Of a DNA stretch of 64,000 nucleotides, positions 1 to 10,264 are shown piece after piece (position 1 is the first letter of the stretch; each line of letters starts with the position of its first letter). The notes beneath the pieces were generated by a model. That model saw only the letters and a program-made list of their open reading frames with translations, was not told the DNA's origin and ran no database searches. A program made the translations under genes and the position numbers. The stretch comes from Zizania palustris. Lineage: Eukaryota > Streptophyta > Magnoliopsida > Poales > Poaceae. The DNA lies in assembly GCA_019279435.1 (NCBI GenBank), contig JAAALK010000287.1:30752162-30816161 (forward strand), given 5' to 3'.

Positions 1-2140
1 TGACTGCTCGTGCGTGGATCGGGGGTCGTGCGATTGGGGGATTGGGGAATTTGAGCTCTCGGATTTGAGGGATTTGGGGATGGATTTGGCGATGAGAGGA
101 GGGAGAGGGGGTAGTAGTAGACTTAGCCGGAGGAGGTGGAGGACGTCGTGGGGGAGTGGGGGTTGTAACGGCTAGTTTCTCGGCGCGGGTCTTGGATGGA
201 TCTGCTGCTGAGCTGGATGAGCTGGGCTGGGCTCTTGGGCCCATGTGTCAGCCAGAATGGGTTCTGGGTTGGTGACAGGTGTTTTTATTATTTTTTAGTT
301 TTGTTTTTCCAGGTAGTGTTTGGTTGTTTGAACCAAATTTATTCATAAATCAAGCTGGTTCGGTACAAATTTGAATAACGAATCTGTTTAATTGGTTGTA
401 CTATATGAACCCATACATGATGGGTTGGTTCAAATTATTGGAATATTCTCTCTCGATGTTGAACCATCTCGTGCGGTAAAAATAAATGAACAATATCGTC
501 CAGATTTTATTAACTATGTTAGTTATTTATGATTATTTAATATTAGTGATTATTAAGTATTTTTAGATAAAAAAATATAATTATATGTTATTAATTATAA
601 CTAATTATTATTATGTATCATCTCATACATCTAACCAAACAATCTGCTTGTATCAATTCATTCACAACAATCTCATCCTAAATCAATCGATACAAGACCA
701 TTCTATGCTTCGTTCAACAAATCAAATACTACCTGAGTATTCCACGTGTCATAACTCAACAAGACAGCTACTGGAAGAAAACATTCATAATGCTTTATAC
801 AGCGTACCCTTGAAAAAAATATGTAATATTCCTCTCTTCCACTAAACTGAATAATTTATACTGAATTCCGTAAAATTCATCAATTTGCAAACTACTCTGT
901 TTTAAAATATAGCAAGTTAAAGCTTAGACAATGTATTAAGTAAATACTCTCCCTGGATTTATTTTTCTTGACTTTCTAAGCTTAGAGTCTTTAGATGCTA
1001 ATTATTGATGTTTTGGTAATTAAGATTTCACTTTAAACTAATATATACGTATACGCATGCAAACTTATTAACTATAATTACAACGCAACCGTATTTAATA
1101 CAGGCAGAATAAAAAAATATACATTTATTAAATTGTTTCTTATTAGTGAGAACATGCTGCCCAAAACATCATGAATTAAAGAATCAAAGTAAGAAGTAAG
1201 AAGACACTTCTATCATTGGTGAGTGAGTTTAGGAGTGGTTTGGTGGATTAATGAGTAATTAATTTTTGAATACTATGAGTATTTTAAAATTAATTTTTAA
1301 CAGAAAAAATCATGTCAAACAGAAGGTGGTTTAGATGTCACACTCCTGGACTTTTGTGTGTATTGTTTGATTGGTGTAGCAGTTGAGACATTGGGTGTCC
1401 CTGTCCTGTATTGATTTTTTCAATAATATTTTAAAAAAAAATCAAATCTGTATGTTCATTTGAAAATTTTGTAAAAATAGCATGCGGTCAGCACTTGAAG
1501 TGCCGACTGGATGTCACGTCAGCTCCAGTTAGCACTTCAAGTGCCGACTGTAGATGACGTGGCAGAATCTGATAGGGAGCAGTATTCAGTCGGTACTTGA
1601 AGTATCGACGGGAGTTGACGTGACACCAGTCGACACTTTAAGCGACGACCGCATGCTATTTTTGTAATTTTTTTTAATAGATATAGATATTTGAATTTTT
1701 TTTAAAAAAATATTTAAAAAAATCTCCTCTGTTCCAACCCTGATACTTGACTTGCCATTCGACTTCTGCATGAATCATCTATGGATCTATGCAATCAACA
1801 CTAATTCAGAACTGGAAAGAGATTAGCACCAGCAATCAAGTGAGCATCGAAAGATGATTATTGCAGTATTCCATCTAATTACAGATTACAGATTTACAGT
1901 TAGTAATCCTCATGTAGTGTAGTAGCAGTAGTAACATGCAGGCAGAGTAGCAGTTATTTCGGTTGTTCTCTCACGAAAAAAGGAGCTAGAAAACCAGCTA
2001 GATATTTAGCTAGCTAGCTATGCGAAATCGCCTTGAAGCTTTCGGCGCCATGAGCATGTACCGTGCGCGCGGCCGGCGCGCCGGCGATCGCGTCGCGGCT
2101 GGGTGCGAGGGTTGGCGGCGGCGGCGGCGGCGAGCGATCA
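1..2140. other. Left intergenic region with edge of a neighbouring gene
   Basis: The first ~180 bases are G-rich on this strand, like a 5' UTR or first exon of a minus-strand gene that continues off the left edge. Just right of it lies TGGGCTGGGCTCTTGGGCCCA (about 222-242), matching the TGGGCC/T site II elements common in plant housekeeping promoters. No reading frame can be followed, so the gene is not called. From 300 to 1400 the sequence is AT-rich with no supported gene. A palindromic element (1411-1723) is listed separately. 1724-2010 shows nothing recognisable. Confidence 0.35.
1411..1723. mobile_element. Long palindromic MITE-like element
   Basis: A perfect 17-base inverted repeat (1473-1489 and 1647-1663, AAAAATAGCATGCGGTC and its complement) is continued outward by about 60 bases of imperfect complementarity in AT-rich flanks. 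The inner part contains several degenerate copies of the self-complementary motif GCACTTGAAGTGC with CGACTG flanks (1490-1645). The whole could fold into a hairpin of about 300 bases. It has no coding capacity. Outer limits are approximate and no target duplication was identified. Confidence 0.6.
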
Positions 2141-2398
2141 TCAGGAGAGGTAGGTGCCGCAGACGCCGGCGCCAGAGCTGCAGCCGCCGCAGGCGCAGCC
2201 CCTGCCGCCGACGAACACCGGCCCGTTCGCCCTGCCCAAGCGACGGCGCCGCTCCCCGCCGCTGCCGGGAGAGGCCGCCGCGAAGATGATCATGGACAGC
2301 GCGGACAGGCAGAGGATGACGACGCAGAACACCATGTCTCCCCCGCCGACGCCGACAGGCGCCGCCGCGTCGTGGGGCTCGAACACCAAGCTCGCCAT
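2141..2398 (-). CDS. Small single-pass membrane protein, Cys/Gly-rich tail (unknown function)
   Basis: Single-exon frame of 85 codons on the minus strand, starting at the ATG whose complement ends at 2398 (MASLVFEPHD...). The open frame continues upstream, but this is its first plausible ATG with good context (GCCATGG). Residues about 21-41 (MVFCVVILCLSALSMIIFAAA) form one hydrophobic helix. A short basic stretch (GGERRRRLGR) follows, then a tail rich in glycine and cysteine (GCACGGCSSGAGVCGTYLS). This layout resembles short plant-specific membrane proteins of unknown role. A TATA box sits about 105 bases upstream, consistent with a short 5' UTR. Antisense GC-rich frames over the same bases are judged shadows. 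I do not recognise the family by name. Confidence 0.6.
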   Translation of the reverse strand: MASLVFEPHDAAAPVGVGGGDMVFCVVILCLSALSMIIFAAASPGSGGERRRRLGRANGPVFVGGRGCACGGCSSGAGVCGTYLS

Positions 2399-2499
2399 GG
2401 CCGCACCCCCTCTCGATCGGTTGGTTGCTCGCTTTGCTTTCCTCTCTCGCCACTCGCCGCTGATGAGCACGACGAGAGGGGAGGGTCAGTCTCGCGCGC

Positions 2500-2508
2500 T
2501 TTTTATAT
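2500..2508 (-). promoter_or_regulatory. Probable TATA box of the small membrane-protein gene
   Basis: On the minus strand the sequence reads GCATATAAAAAGCGCG, about 100 bases upstream of the chosen ATG. This would place the transcription start near 2470 and give a 5' UTR of roughly 75 bases. Assigned by motif and spacing only. Confidence 0.45.
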
Positions 2509-2962
2509 GCGAATTTACCCCCCTTTTCCAGTAGAAATTACTCTTTTGCCATTTTATATATAAGAACTATAATATAATATTCACTGATAAAAAAAGAAAT
2601 CCACTACTTTTTGGTGATGAAAAAAATCACCTTTTTATCTGCTTAGAATTTGACACGTAGCCCCTTAAACAAATCCATTTTTCATGAGATAATACCGAAG
2701 TGCCCAACTATTTTGTCAATAATTTGATATATTTGAAATATACGTTCAAAGTGCTAATTTATAGGCATTTAGTTTATGATCGAATTTTTATCATTTGGAG
2801 CTCCGATGATGGACATCATATTCCACTTTGTTGGATGATAATGAATTGATTGGTCACCTAATACAAAACTGGTATTACTACCACTATGCAATTATTGACA
2901 CGCTAATTATTGGGCAATAGCACTAGAAAATTGAGAGATAACCTAATCTTTATCTTTACTAC

Positions 2963-3190
2963 TACCTCCGTTCATTTTTAAATGACGCAGTTTATTTTTA
3001 TCTGACCATTCGTTTTATTCAAAAATCTTTTTGAAGTATCATTTATTTTTTTATAATTTATTTCATTATTGAAGTTACTTCAAACAAAACATATAGTTTT
3101 TCATATTTACACAGATTTTTTAAATAGGATGAATGATCGAATGTTGTGATAAAAATCAACAACGTCGTTTAAAAATAAATGAATGGAATA
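2963..3190. mobile_element. Stowaway-like MITE
   Basis: Left end ACTACCTCCGTTCATTTTTAAATGACG and right end CGTCGTTTAAAAATAAATGAATGG are inverted complements, typical of the grass Stowaway (Tc1/mariner) TIR that starts CTCCCTCCGT. Length about 228 bp, AT-rich, non-coding. It shares its internal layout with the copy at 22098-22322, including a stretch where the TIR runs into TTTTTATC. The exact TA duplication is blurred on the right. Confidence 0.65.
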
Positions 3191-3522
3191 CCTTTTATCA
3201 CTAAACAAAAAAGTCGGTGTTTTTTTTTCTAAAAAACAATTAAAAGGTAGGTTTTTTATATTTGTACCAACTTTCCTAAAGAAACTAAAAACTTTAAAAC
3301 TCTTACGTAATTATAATATCCAGGTTATAAATTTTAAATATGGCTACGATTTCATAAGAGAAAAGAAACGAGCTAAGCTTAGATTAAAAAGTTTTCGTAC
3401 GGTCAACAAGGCACTTGACTTGGGTTTAGATTAGGTAGCAGCGGTAGGGCAGGTTTTGTCATTGTTGGTAGGCGCGGTGATTAGTTGACTGCTAGATTTG
3501 ACATTTTCACCCGAATCAATTA
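3191..3522. other. Gene-free AT-rich spacer
   Basis: An 83-codon frame occurs here, but its composition is AT-rich, lysine/phenylalanine-heavy and repeat-like, with no recognisable motif. No gene is called. Confidence 0.4.
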
Positions 3523-3853
3523 GGAGTGGTTGGTTTATACTAAAGTTTATTCTCTATCACATTAGATATTTAGAAATCAATTTTAAAAATTAAACGTGAA
3601 CTAATTATAAAAATAATTGCAGAATCGGAGGATTATTCGCGAGACGAATTTATTAAGCCTAATTAATTTATGATTAGCAAATGTTTATTGCAGCATCATA
3701 TTATCAAATCACGGCATAATTAGACTCATTAGATTCGTCCCGTGAATATTCCACTAATTATGAATGTGTTTTATAAATAGTCATATTTAATACTTAAAAA
3801 TATCAAAACGCCCGACATAACAGGACTAAACTGTTGGACTAAAAAACCAAACA
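3523..3853. mobile_element. Abundant grass MITE (unassigned superfamily), copy 1
   Basis: Ends GGAGTGGTTGGTTTATACTAAAG and GGACTAAAAAACCAAACAG are imperfect inverted complements. The core has the string pattern of a MITE seen again twice at 44770-45490: CTAATTATAAAAATAATTGCAGA, GAGACGAATTTATTAAGCCTAATTAAT and a TTAGACTCATTAGATTCGTC block. Non-coding. Boundaries are approximate. Confidence 0.6.
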
Positions 3854-3918
3854 GAAACTAGAAAAATGCTTTTCGAGTGCCTCTGGTCAGTCAAAATTTG
3901 TAGAAGTCGGTTACCACA

Positions 3919-3943
3919 ATATATATATATATATATATAATAA
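3919..3943. repeat. (TA)n microsatellite
   Basis: About 11 uninterrupted TA units directly beside the target duplication of the adjoining Harbinger-like element. Confidence 0.9.
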
Positions 3944-3966
3944 ATACTTAGAGTATCTCTAAAAAG

Positions 3967-3971
3967 GAATC
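3967..3971. repeat. Target site duplication GAATC, left copy
   Basis: GAATC directly precedes the TGTTGG end of the left LTR and is repeated directly after the TCTCA end of the right LTR (14745-14749). This proves the paired LTRs belong to one insertion. Confidence 0.95.
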
Positions 3972-5925
3972 TGTTGGACCGGAAACGGCGACCAGAGGGG
4001 GGGTGAATGGGAGCTTTTAAAATTTCTGGCTAAAAACTTAGCCTTTGGTTCTGTTCTGTCTTCTGCGGAACAGGCTTCGAACGCAACCTTCGAAGGTCTG
4101 GTTCGGAGGTACTTCGACAGCTCCGAACACAGGCTTCGCAGGAGCAAAAATTCGAAGCCAAGAAGACTTCGCTCCACTAACAACCCTCGAAAATCTACTC
4201 TGCTAAGTCAGTGCAGGCTCCGCACACGAGGTGCTTCGAGCAGGCTTCGCACTTCACCCTTCGCAAGAGTGGACAGCCCCCTGAGGACTTCGACCAAGTA
4301 CTTGGCGACAGCAACTGGTGCTGGGCTTCGTACCCGAAGGTCTACACGCACACGCAAATGGACTACGCTAAGGGCTTCGACACAAGAAGCACTACGGGAA
4401 ATGAACAGGGCTTCGCTAGTAATCAGCGAGGTCTTGCCTCGAGTTACACAGAGCGACAGCACACTGTAAAGCACACTTCGCGAGAAAAACACCCTTCGCC
4501 AAGACAGGCTTAGGTGAACTAAAGACTAGCGAGGTATGCAATACGAGCTCAAGCAAAAGCACACAGAAGCAGGGCTTCGCCGCTTGAACAAGGAACACAA
4601 AATGTATTGAACTCAGAATGAATACAGCGAGGTCTGTCTACAGGAGCTCAACAGTAAATGCTTAAAGTGTTGAATGTTACCTACCGAGCCCCCATATTTA
4701 TAGCCCACGGCTTCATCCTAAGGAAGTGACTACTTTACCCCTAGGGTTTACAACAGATTTGTCTCTACAGAACTAAGGGGTACAAAAGGTAGTCCACCTT
4801 TATTTTGGAGGCTTCTCTGTCAGCTGCAGAGGGGACAGTGTCAGCCTTTTTCAGAACAGACAGTGTCAGCCTTTACAGTGTTGACTTCTGGAACCTCCCT
4901 TCGCACGCGAGGGGTGCGGAAGCTTCGGCGAGAAGCCTGCAGCCTGTTGGCCTTCGCTCCGCCGAAGAAGACCTTCGATACAGTGACGGTTTTGAGCCGA
5001 AGCCGTCAAAGCCCTTGGGCCTTCGCACCACCACCTCCGGAGTGGATCACCACGGCTTCGCAGCTACTCCGAGCTCGAACACCGTCTGTCCGTGTACCGA
5101 AGCCATGCATGGCCGAAGCACCTCAAGTCAACCTCACTCCGGAGCTAGCCTCGCTCCGAAGTCCTTCTCACTCCGAAGCCCTACCTTCGGAGTACCACCC
5201 TTCGAAGTCCCTCCTTCGTCCAAGGCCTCCGCATGAAGCATTCCATGAGTACTTCGTCGCAGTGTCTCACTCCGAGCACACTCCTCGACGAGCCTCACCC
5301 GGACCATGCCTTCGATGCGCCTCGACTTCTGAGACCTTCGTCGGGCCACCTTCGAGTGTCTCCCTCCGGAGCACACTTCGAACACCTTGCCTCCGCAGAG
5401 GACTTGTTCCACCAACTCCGAAGTCACTCCATTCGGAGTACCTTCGAAGTGCCTCACCTCCGAGGACTTGTCTCGGAGTACCTTCAGCCGGAGCCACGCT
5501 CCGCACTATCTGCCTTCACCTGGCACGCCTCGACCCGAGGACCGACCCGGACCACCTTCGCAGCCACCGTGACGGAGCTCCCCGCTCCCTTGGCATCAAA
5601 CCACCCGCTTGACCCAAGTTCACCTGGCTCGAACCCTGTCCGTCGCCTCCGAAGTCCCTGCGCACCACCGACAAGCAAACAAGTGTATCCAGTACTCCGG
5701 AGACCTCTCCGGGTTAGCAACCTTCGGCACACACTCCGGTGTACCGCCCAAAGTACCGAAGCCATCGGTACGAACCCAGTCATCGCGTACTGTCGGACCC
5801 CTCCGACGAGCACACTCCGCTGCACAGCTGCAGCAAGCAAACACCGAACATACTCCGGTGACAACAGAGGGTAAAATTCAGTCAATCACTCATCACAAAA
5901 CACCGAAACCACCCTTGGTTTCTCA
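3972..5925 (-). repeat. 3' LTR of the Ty1/copia element (1954 bp)
   Basis: Starts TGTTGGACCGG and ends GGTTTCTCA. It contains a minus-strand TATA box at 4694-4702 (CTATAAATATGGG), which puts U3 at about 4703-5925 and R-U5 at about 3972-4665. U3 is dominated by short CTTCG, CTCCGAAG and CTTCGGAG motifs. Long frames across it (for example 4863-5612) are by-products of this repetitive composition and occur identically in the other LTR, so they are not called as genes. Confidence 0.95.
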
Positions 5926-7096
5926 ATCTCCCCCTTGATGAGTGCATTGACAACCAAATTGAAGTTCAAGAAAATGTAAAAATTTTCAGCACACAAGTGA
6001 CCATAAAAACTCAGAAAAGAGCCAAAGCATGTCACTTGATAAAAGAAATTTTCTCCCCCTTTGTAAAAGAGTAAAAGCCCTTTGGCAAATCTCCCCTTGA
6101 TAAAAACTCCCCCTGAGTTAAGTAAATTTTTCTCCCCCTTTATGTCAAAAATCTCTCCCCCTTTCAAAATTATGCCTTCTTGCGACAGAGAACATAGCAA
6201 ACTCTCTCCCCCTTTGGCAATGCAAGCATCAAGGAGCATTCAAAAGATGCAAAGCTGCAAAATGAATAGAATTGCAAAGACATATAATGCAAAAATATGC
6301 CAAAATTAACACAAATGATCATGTGCTCAGCTCAATTTAACAATCTGTGAAACAAGATGATGGCATGTGATTTTGTCATTTTGAAGTAAAAGCATCACCA
6401 CTTAATCACAGTAGCTAGACATGAAAGGCAAGGACTGCGCAAAGCTAACAAATTCTACCCTAGACAGACAAGTCTTGTTCAAAAGGAGCTGTGAAAGCAA
6501 ACTTGATGAGCAATTAATTTTGTTGTTCTTTTTCTTAATGCCAGGGGTTATTTGTTTGTCCACCTTATACTTTCCAATCAGGCCAAGCCTAGGCATGAAA
6601 GCCATCTGAAGCTTAAGGCGGTGATTTTGGCATACACTACACTATCCCAGTTCAGACCAAAGTGCAATGGTAAGCAGTCTAGAATAGAGTAGTGCGACAA
6701 ACAAACCCTCCTGGATCTTTTCATTTAAACCAGGCAAATCATGGATTTTTGATTTTGATTTTTGATGAATTTAATATTTTGATGAATATCCATGAATAAA
6801 GAGCACAATTTTTCAAGTTGCAAAATTTAGCATCCAAGGAACAGTGTCTTGCTGTCAAGTAGATAAAGGATAGCTAAAAGCAGTCCTGCCTAAACAAGCT
6901 AGATACAAGATTGTGCGGTGAGCAAGTTTTGATTTTAGAAAATAAAACATCATGCACAATCAATGTTCCAGACATATTTCACAGAGCTGAGCTGTCATGA
7001 TTTCTTTGAATTAAAAGCAGGCATATAATAGCAAAATATGTAAGTGCAATTCCACACATAATGAGCATATGCAAGTCAGTTAAAATCAGCTCCCCC
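5926..7096 (-). other. Untranslated region between pol and 3' LTR, with polypurine tracts
   Basis: About 1.17 kb with no supported gene. The polypurine tract abutting the 3' LTR is 5927-5936 (minus strand CAAGGGGGAG). Six further AAAGGGGGAGA-like tracts recur on the minus strand at about 6052, 6090, 6108, 6131, 6153 and 6201. Such tract series upstream of the 3' LTR are a recognised Sirevirus feature. Some members carry an env-like frame here; this one shows only short frames (up to 122 codons, 6979-7347, without motifs). Confidence 0.75.
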
Positions 7097-10000
7097 TCAC
7101 AAAATGCCGTAGGGATGACAAATACCAAGTTCCCCACGCAAGTAAGCAAACCGAGAAGCATCGAGGGGTTTTGTAAAAATATCGGCAAGCTGGTGTTGGG
7201 TATCAACATATTGAAGTTCAATATCACCCTTCTCATTGTGATCTCTGAGAAAATGATACCGTACATCAATGTGTTTGGTTCTGGAGTGCTGAACCGGGTT
7301 GTTTGCAATACAAATAGCACTAGTGTTATCACAGAAAAGTGGAACACTCTTATAATCTAACCCGAAATCCCGCAAAGTGGAAACCATCCACAAAATCTGA
7401 GAGCAACAGCTAGCTGCAGCAACATATTCGGCCTCGGCCGTTGATTGTGCAACACTAGACTGTTTGCGGGAAGACCAGCAAACCAGAGACGTACCCAGAA
7501 AATGACAAGTACCAGAGGTACTCTTCCTATCAATTCTACACCCAGCAAAATCCGCATCTGAATAGCCTCTAAGACATAAAGATGAAGACGATGAATACCA
7601 TATGCCAAATTCAAGGGTGTGTTTGAGATACCTTAAGATGCGCTTTACCGCTTGGCGGTGCGAAGCTCGTGGCGAAGCCTGAAAACGAGCGCACAGACAC
7701 ACTGCGAAGTGTATGTCCGGCCTCGTGGCAGTCAAGTAGAGGAGGGAGCCGATCATGCTCCGGAACTCCTTCTGATCTACGGCTTCTCCATCTTCGTCAG
7801 GGTCCAATGCTACAGATGTAGCCATTGGAGTGGCGAGAGGCTTCGCATCGGACATGTCGAACTTCTTGAGCAGGTCCTTGGTGTACTTTGTCTGGTGGAC
7901 AAAAGTACCTTGTTTGCTTTGCTTGATTTGCAAACCAAGGAAAAAGGTGAGTTCACCCATCATCGACATTTCAAATTCCCTGCTCATGGTATCTGCAAAC
8001 TCGGCAACCAAAGCATGAGAAGAGCCACCAAAGATGATATCATCCACATAAATCTGCACTAGGAGGAAATCTTTGCCATGCTTGAGAGTAAACAAAGTTT
8101 TATCAACTGAGCCCATCAAATACCCTCGCTCAAGCAGAAAAGACTTAAGTCTATCATACCAAGCCCGAGGGGCCTGCTTGAGTCCATAAAGAGCCTTATG
8201 AAGTTTAAGGACTTTATGTGGGTACTTGGGGTTTTCAAAACCAGGGGGTTGTTTTACATAAACATCTTCACCTATGAAGCCATTAAGAAAAGCACTTTTG
8301 ACATCCATTTGATAGAGTTTGAATCCCCGGGATGTCGCAAAGGCAAGCAAAATCCTAATGGCCTCAAGGCGAGCAACAGGTGCAAAAGTTTCAGTAAAAT
8401 CAATCCCTTCTAGTTGAGAAAAGCCCTGAGCTACTAGTCTGGCCTTATTTCTAACAATTGTTCCATCCTCCCCTTGTTTATTTTTAAAAATCCATTTTGT
8501 TCCTATGAAATGAACATTTGGTGGAGGATCAACTAAAGTCCAGACTTGATTTCTTTCAAAATTCTCAAGCTCTTCATGCATGGCATTGATCCAACTAGAA
8601 TCAGAAAGTGCATGACTAACATCTAAGGGCTCGAAAGAAGCAACAAAAGCAGCATTAGTAAAATGAGCGTGAGAACGTGTTACCCTTTGATCAAGCTCAC
8701 CAATGATCTGCTCGGGAGGGTGCATCCTTTGAACATGATGTGGAGCCTCGCGGCGGGATGCAGTCTCCCCCTCAACTTGTGCGTTGGAGTGGTCCAAGAT
8801 GACCGATGTTGAGGTAGTCGCTTCGGGACCTCGTGCCGAAGTAGTTGAAGCGGGGTCAGCTTCGGGGGTCGATGTCGAGGGTAGTAGGGGATCATTCTCG
8901 AATTCTCCGGGATCTTCGTCTTCGAATAAGGTCTGTTCCATGTCGTGTTCATTTGCCTGTTCAAGAGCAGAACTAACAGAGGGGGTTGATTCATCAAAAG
9001 TCACATCACATGACTCGATGACAGTGTTAGTTTCCAAGTTATAAACACGATAAGAATGACCATGAGTAGTATAACCCAAAAAGATCCCGTCAGAAGATCG
9101 CGACTCAAATTTATCCAAGTTACCACGTTTTAGGATAAAGCAGCGACAGCCAAAAACTCGAAGATGAGTAACCTTGGGCTGTCTCCCAAAACGCAGCTCA
9201 TAAGATGTCAAGTTCAAAATTGAGCGCAAGAAAATTCGGTTTGAGATGTAACATGCTGTGTTCATGGCCTCAGCCCAGAATTTTCTAGGAGTCCTATGCT
9301 CATCAAGCATCGTCCTAGCCATCTCAACCAAAGTGCGGTTTTTCCTCTCAACAACACCGTTCTGTTGAGGAACCCGCGGAGCAGAGAATTGATGTTCTAT
9401 GCCATGCTCCATGCAAAAGTCAACAAAGAGACTATTTTTGAACTCGGTGCCATTATCGCTTCGAATGAATTTTAATGCACCAGGGAGTTCAGTGAACAGT
9501 CTCAAAGCCAAGCTCCGAAAGTGTGAAAACACTTCATCCTTGCTGGCAAGAAAGAAGACCCAAGAGTAGCGAGAGAAATCGTCGACAATAACGAGTACAT
9601 ACCACTTGCCGCCTAAAGAACTAACCCGAGAAGGACCTACAGTGTCCATATGGAGAAGTTCTCCGGGTTGTTCAGTCATCACTGTGGTGACTGGCGAATG
9701 CGAAGCGGCAATCATTTTTCCATGTCGACAAGGAGCGCAAACTAAATTCTTCTCAAACTTGAGCTTAGGCAATCCTCGGATCAAGCCTAGGGCGCTCAGA
9801 CGAGCGAGCAACTCAAAGCTCATATGCCCTAGTCTCCTATGCCACTTCCAAAGCTCAGAAGTCGAATGTGCAACAAGGCAATGAGAAGAACCAGACGACT
9901 CTGAAAAATCAGCTCCAAAAACTCTCCCAACTCTAAAGATCTTACACACCACAACGCCATCAGAATTGAGCACTTGCGAAGTATCGCGATGAAATCGCAC

Positions 10001-10249
10001 TTCGAAGCCCTCATCAAGCAACTGAGATACAGACAGCAAATTGTATCCCAGGTTCTCAACCAAAGCAACATCTTTGAGAGTGAAGTTTGCGTTAATTCTT
10101 ACCACACCTTTACCTTTCACTCTACTCCTTCGATTGTTTCCGAAGGTGATATGTTCCCTTTGCTTGGTTGTTGTGAGGCTGGAGAACCAGTTTGCATCTC
10201 CGGTCATGTGGCGCGAACAACCGGAGTCCATGATCCACGTGCCCTCCAA
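7097..10249 (-). CDS. pol: Pol polyprotein of the Ty1/copia element (PR-IN-RT-RNaseH)
   Basis: An open frame of about 1050 codons. Residue numbers count from position 10249, which is a TTG, not an ATG; the same frame runs back to the Gag stop 15 bases earlier. Domains in order: aspartic protease with DSG at 8-10; a GAG-pre-integrase zinc region (WHRRLGHMS near 135); integrase core with D202 (HMDTVGPS), D265 (RSDNGTEF) and E301; an acidic serine/threonine-rich linker; reverse transcriptase from about 590 with YVDD near 734; RNase H from about 890 (SDADFAG) to the end. All catalytic residues inspected are present and no frameshift is seen. The natural product must be made through the upstream TAG or by internal initiation, because the frame has no ATG before the protease. 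It supplies reverse transcription and integration in the cytoplasmic particle and nucleus. Confidence 0.93.
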   Translation of the reverse strand: MEGTWIMDSGCSRHMTGDANWFSSLTTTKQREHITFGNNRRSRVKGKGVVRINANFTLKDVALVENLGYNLLSVSQLLDEGFEVRFHRDTSQVLNSDGVVVCKIFRVGRVFGADFSESSGSSHCLVAHSTSELWKWHRRLGHMSFELLARLSALGLIRGLPKLKFEKNLVCAPCRHGKMIAASHSPVTTVMTEQPGELLHMDTVGPSRVSSLGGKWYVLVIVDDFSRYSWVFFLASKDEVFSHFRSLALRLFTELPGALKFIRSDNGTEFKNSLFVDFCMEHGIEHQFSAPRVPQQNGVVERKNRTLVEMARTMLDEHRTPRKFWAEAMNTACYISNRIFLRSILNLTSYELRFGRQPKVTHLRVFGCRCFILKRGNLDKFESRSSDGIFLGYTTHGHSYRVYNLETNTVIESCDVTFDESTPSVSSALEQANEHDMEQTLFEDEDPGEFENDPLLPSTSTPEADPASTTSARGPEATTSTSVILDHSNAQVEGETASRREAPHHVQRMHPPEQIIGELDQRVTRSHAHFTNAAFVASFEPLDVSHALSDSSWINAMHEELENFERNQVWTLVDPPPNVHFIGTKWIFKNKQGEDGTIVRNKARLVAQGFSQLEGIDFTETFAPVARLEAIRILLAFATSRGFKLYQMDVKSAFLNGFIGEDVYVKQPPGFENPKYPHKVLKLHKALYGLKQAPRAWYDRLKSFLLERGYLMGSVDKTLFTLKHGKDFLLVQIYVDDIIFGGSSHALVAEFADTMSREFEMSMMGELTFFLGLQIKQSKQGTFVHQTKYTKDLLKKFDMSDAKPLATPMATSVALDPDEDGEAVDQKEFRSMIGSLLYLTATRPDIHFAVCLCARFQASPRASHRQAVKRILRYLKHTLEFGIWYSSSSSLCLRGYSDADFAGCRIDRKSTSGTCHFLGTSLVCWSSRKQSSVAQSTAEAEYVAAASCCSQILWMVSTLRDFGLDYKSVPLFCDNTSAICIANNPVQHSRTKHIDVRYHFLRDHNEKGDIELQYVDTQHQLADIFTKPLDASRFAYLRGELGICHPYGIL

Positions 10250-10264
10250 GCCTCGACCTGTCGC

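Noticed and set aside
4805..5938. Long open frames (up to 249 codons) in several frames of the left LTR, repeated at 13624-14754
   Set aside because: They occur in overlapping frames on both strands, consist of short Ser/Pro/Arg/Thr repeats generated by the TTCG/CGAA motif array, and lie in U3 of an LTR.
6979..7347. 122-codon minus-strand frame as a possible env-like gene of the retroelement
   Set aside because: It overlaps the end of pol in another frame and has no signal peptide, coiled coil or recognisable env feature.
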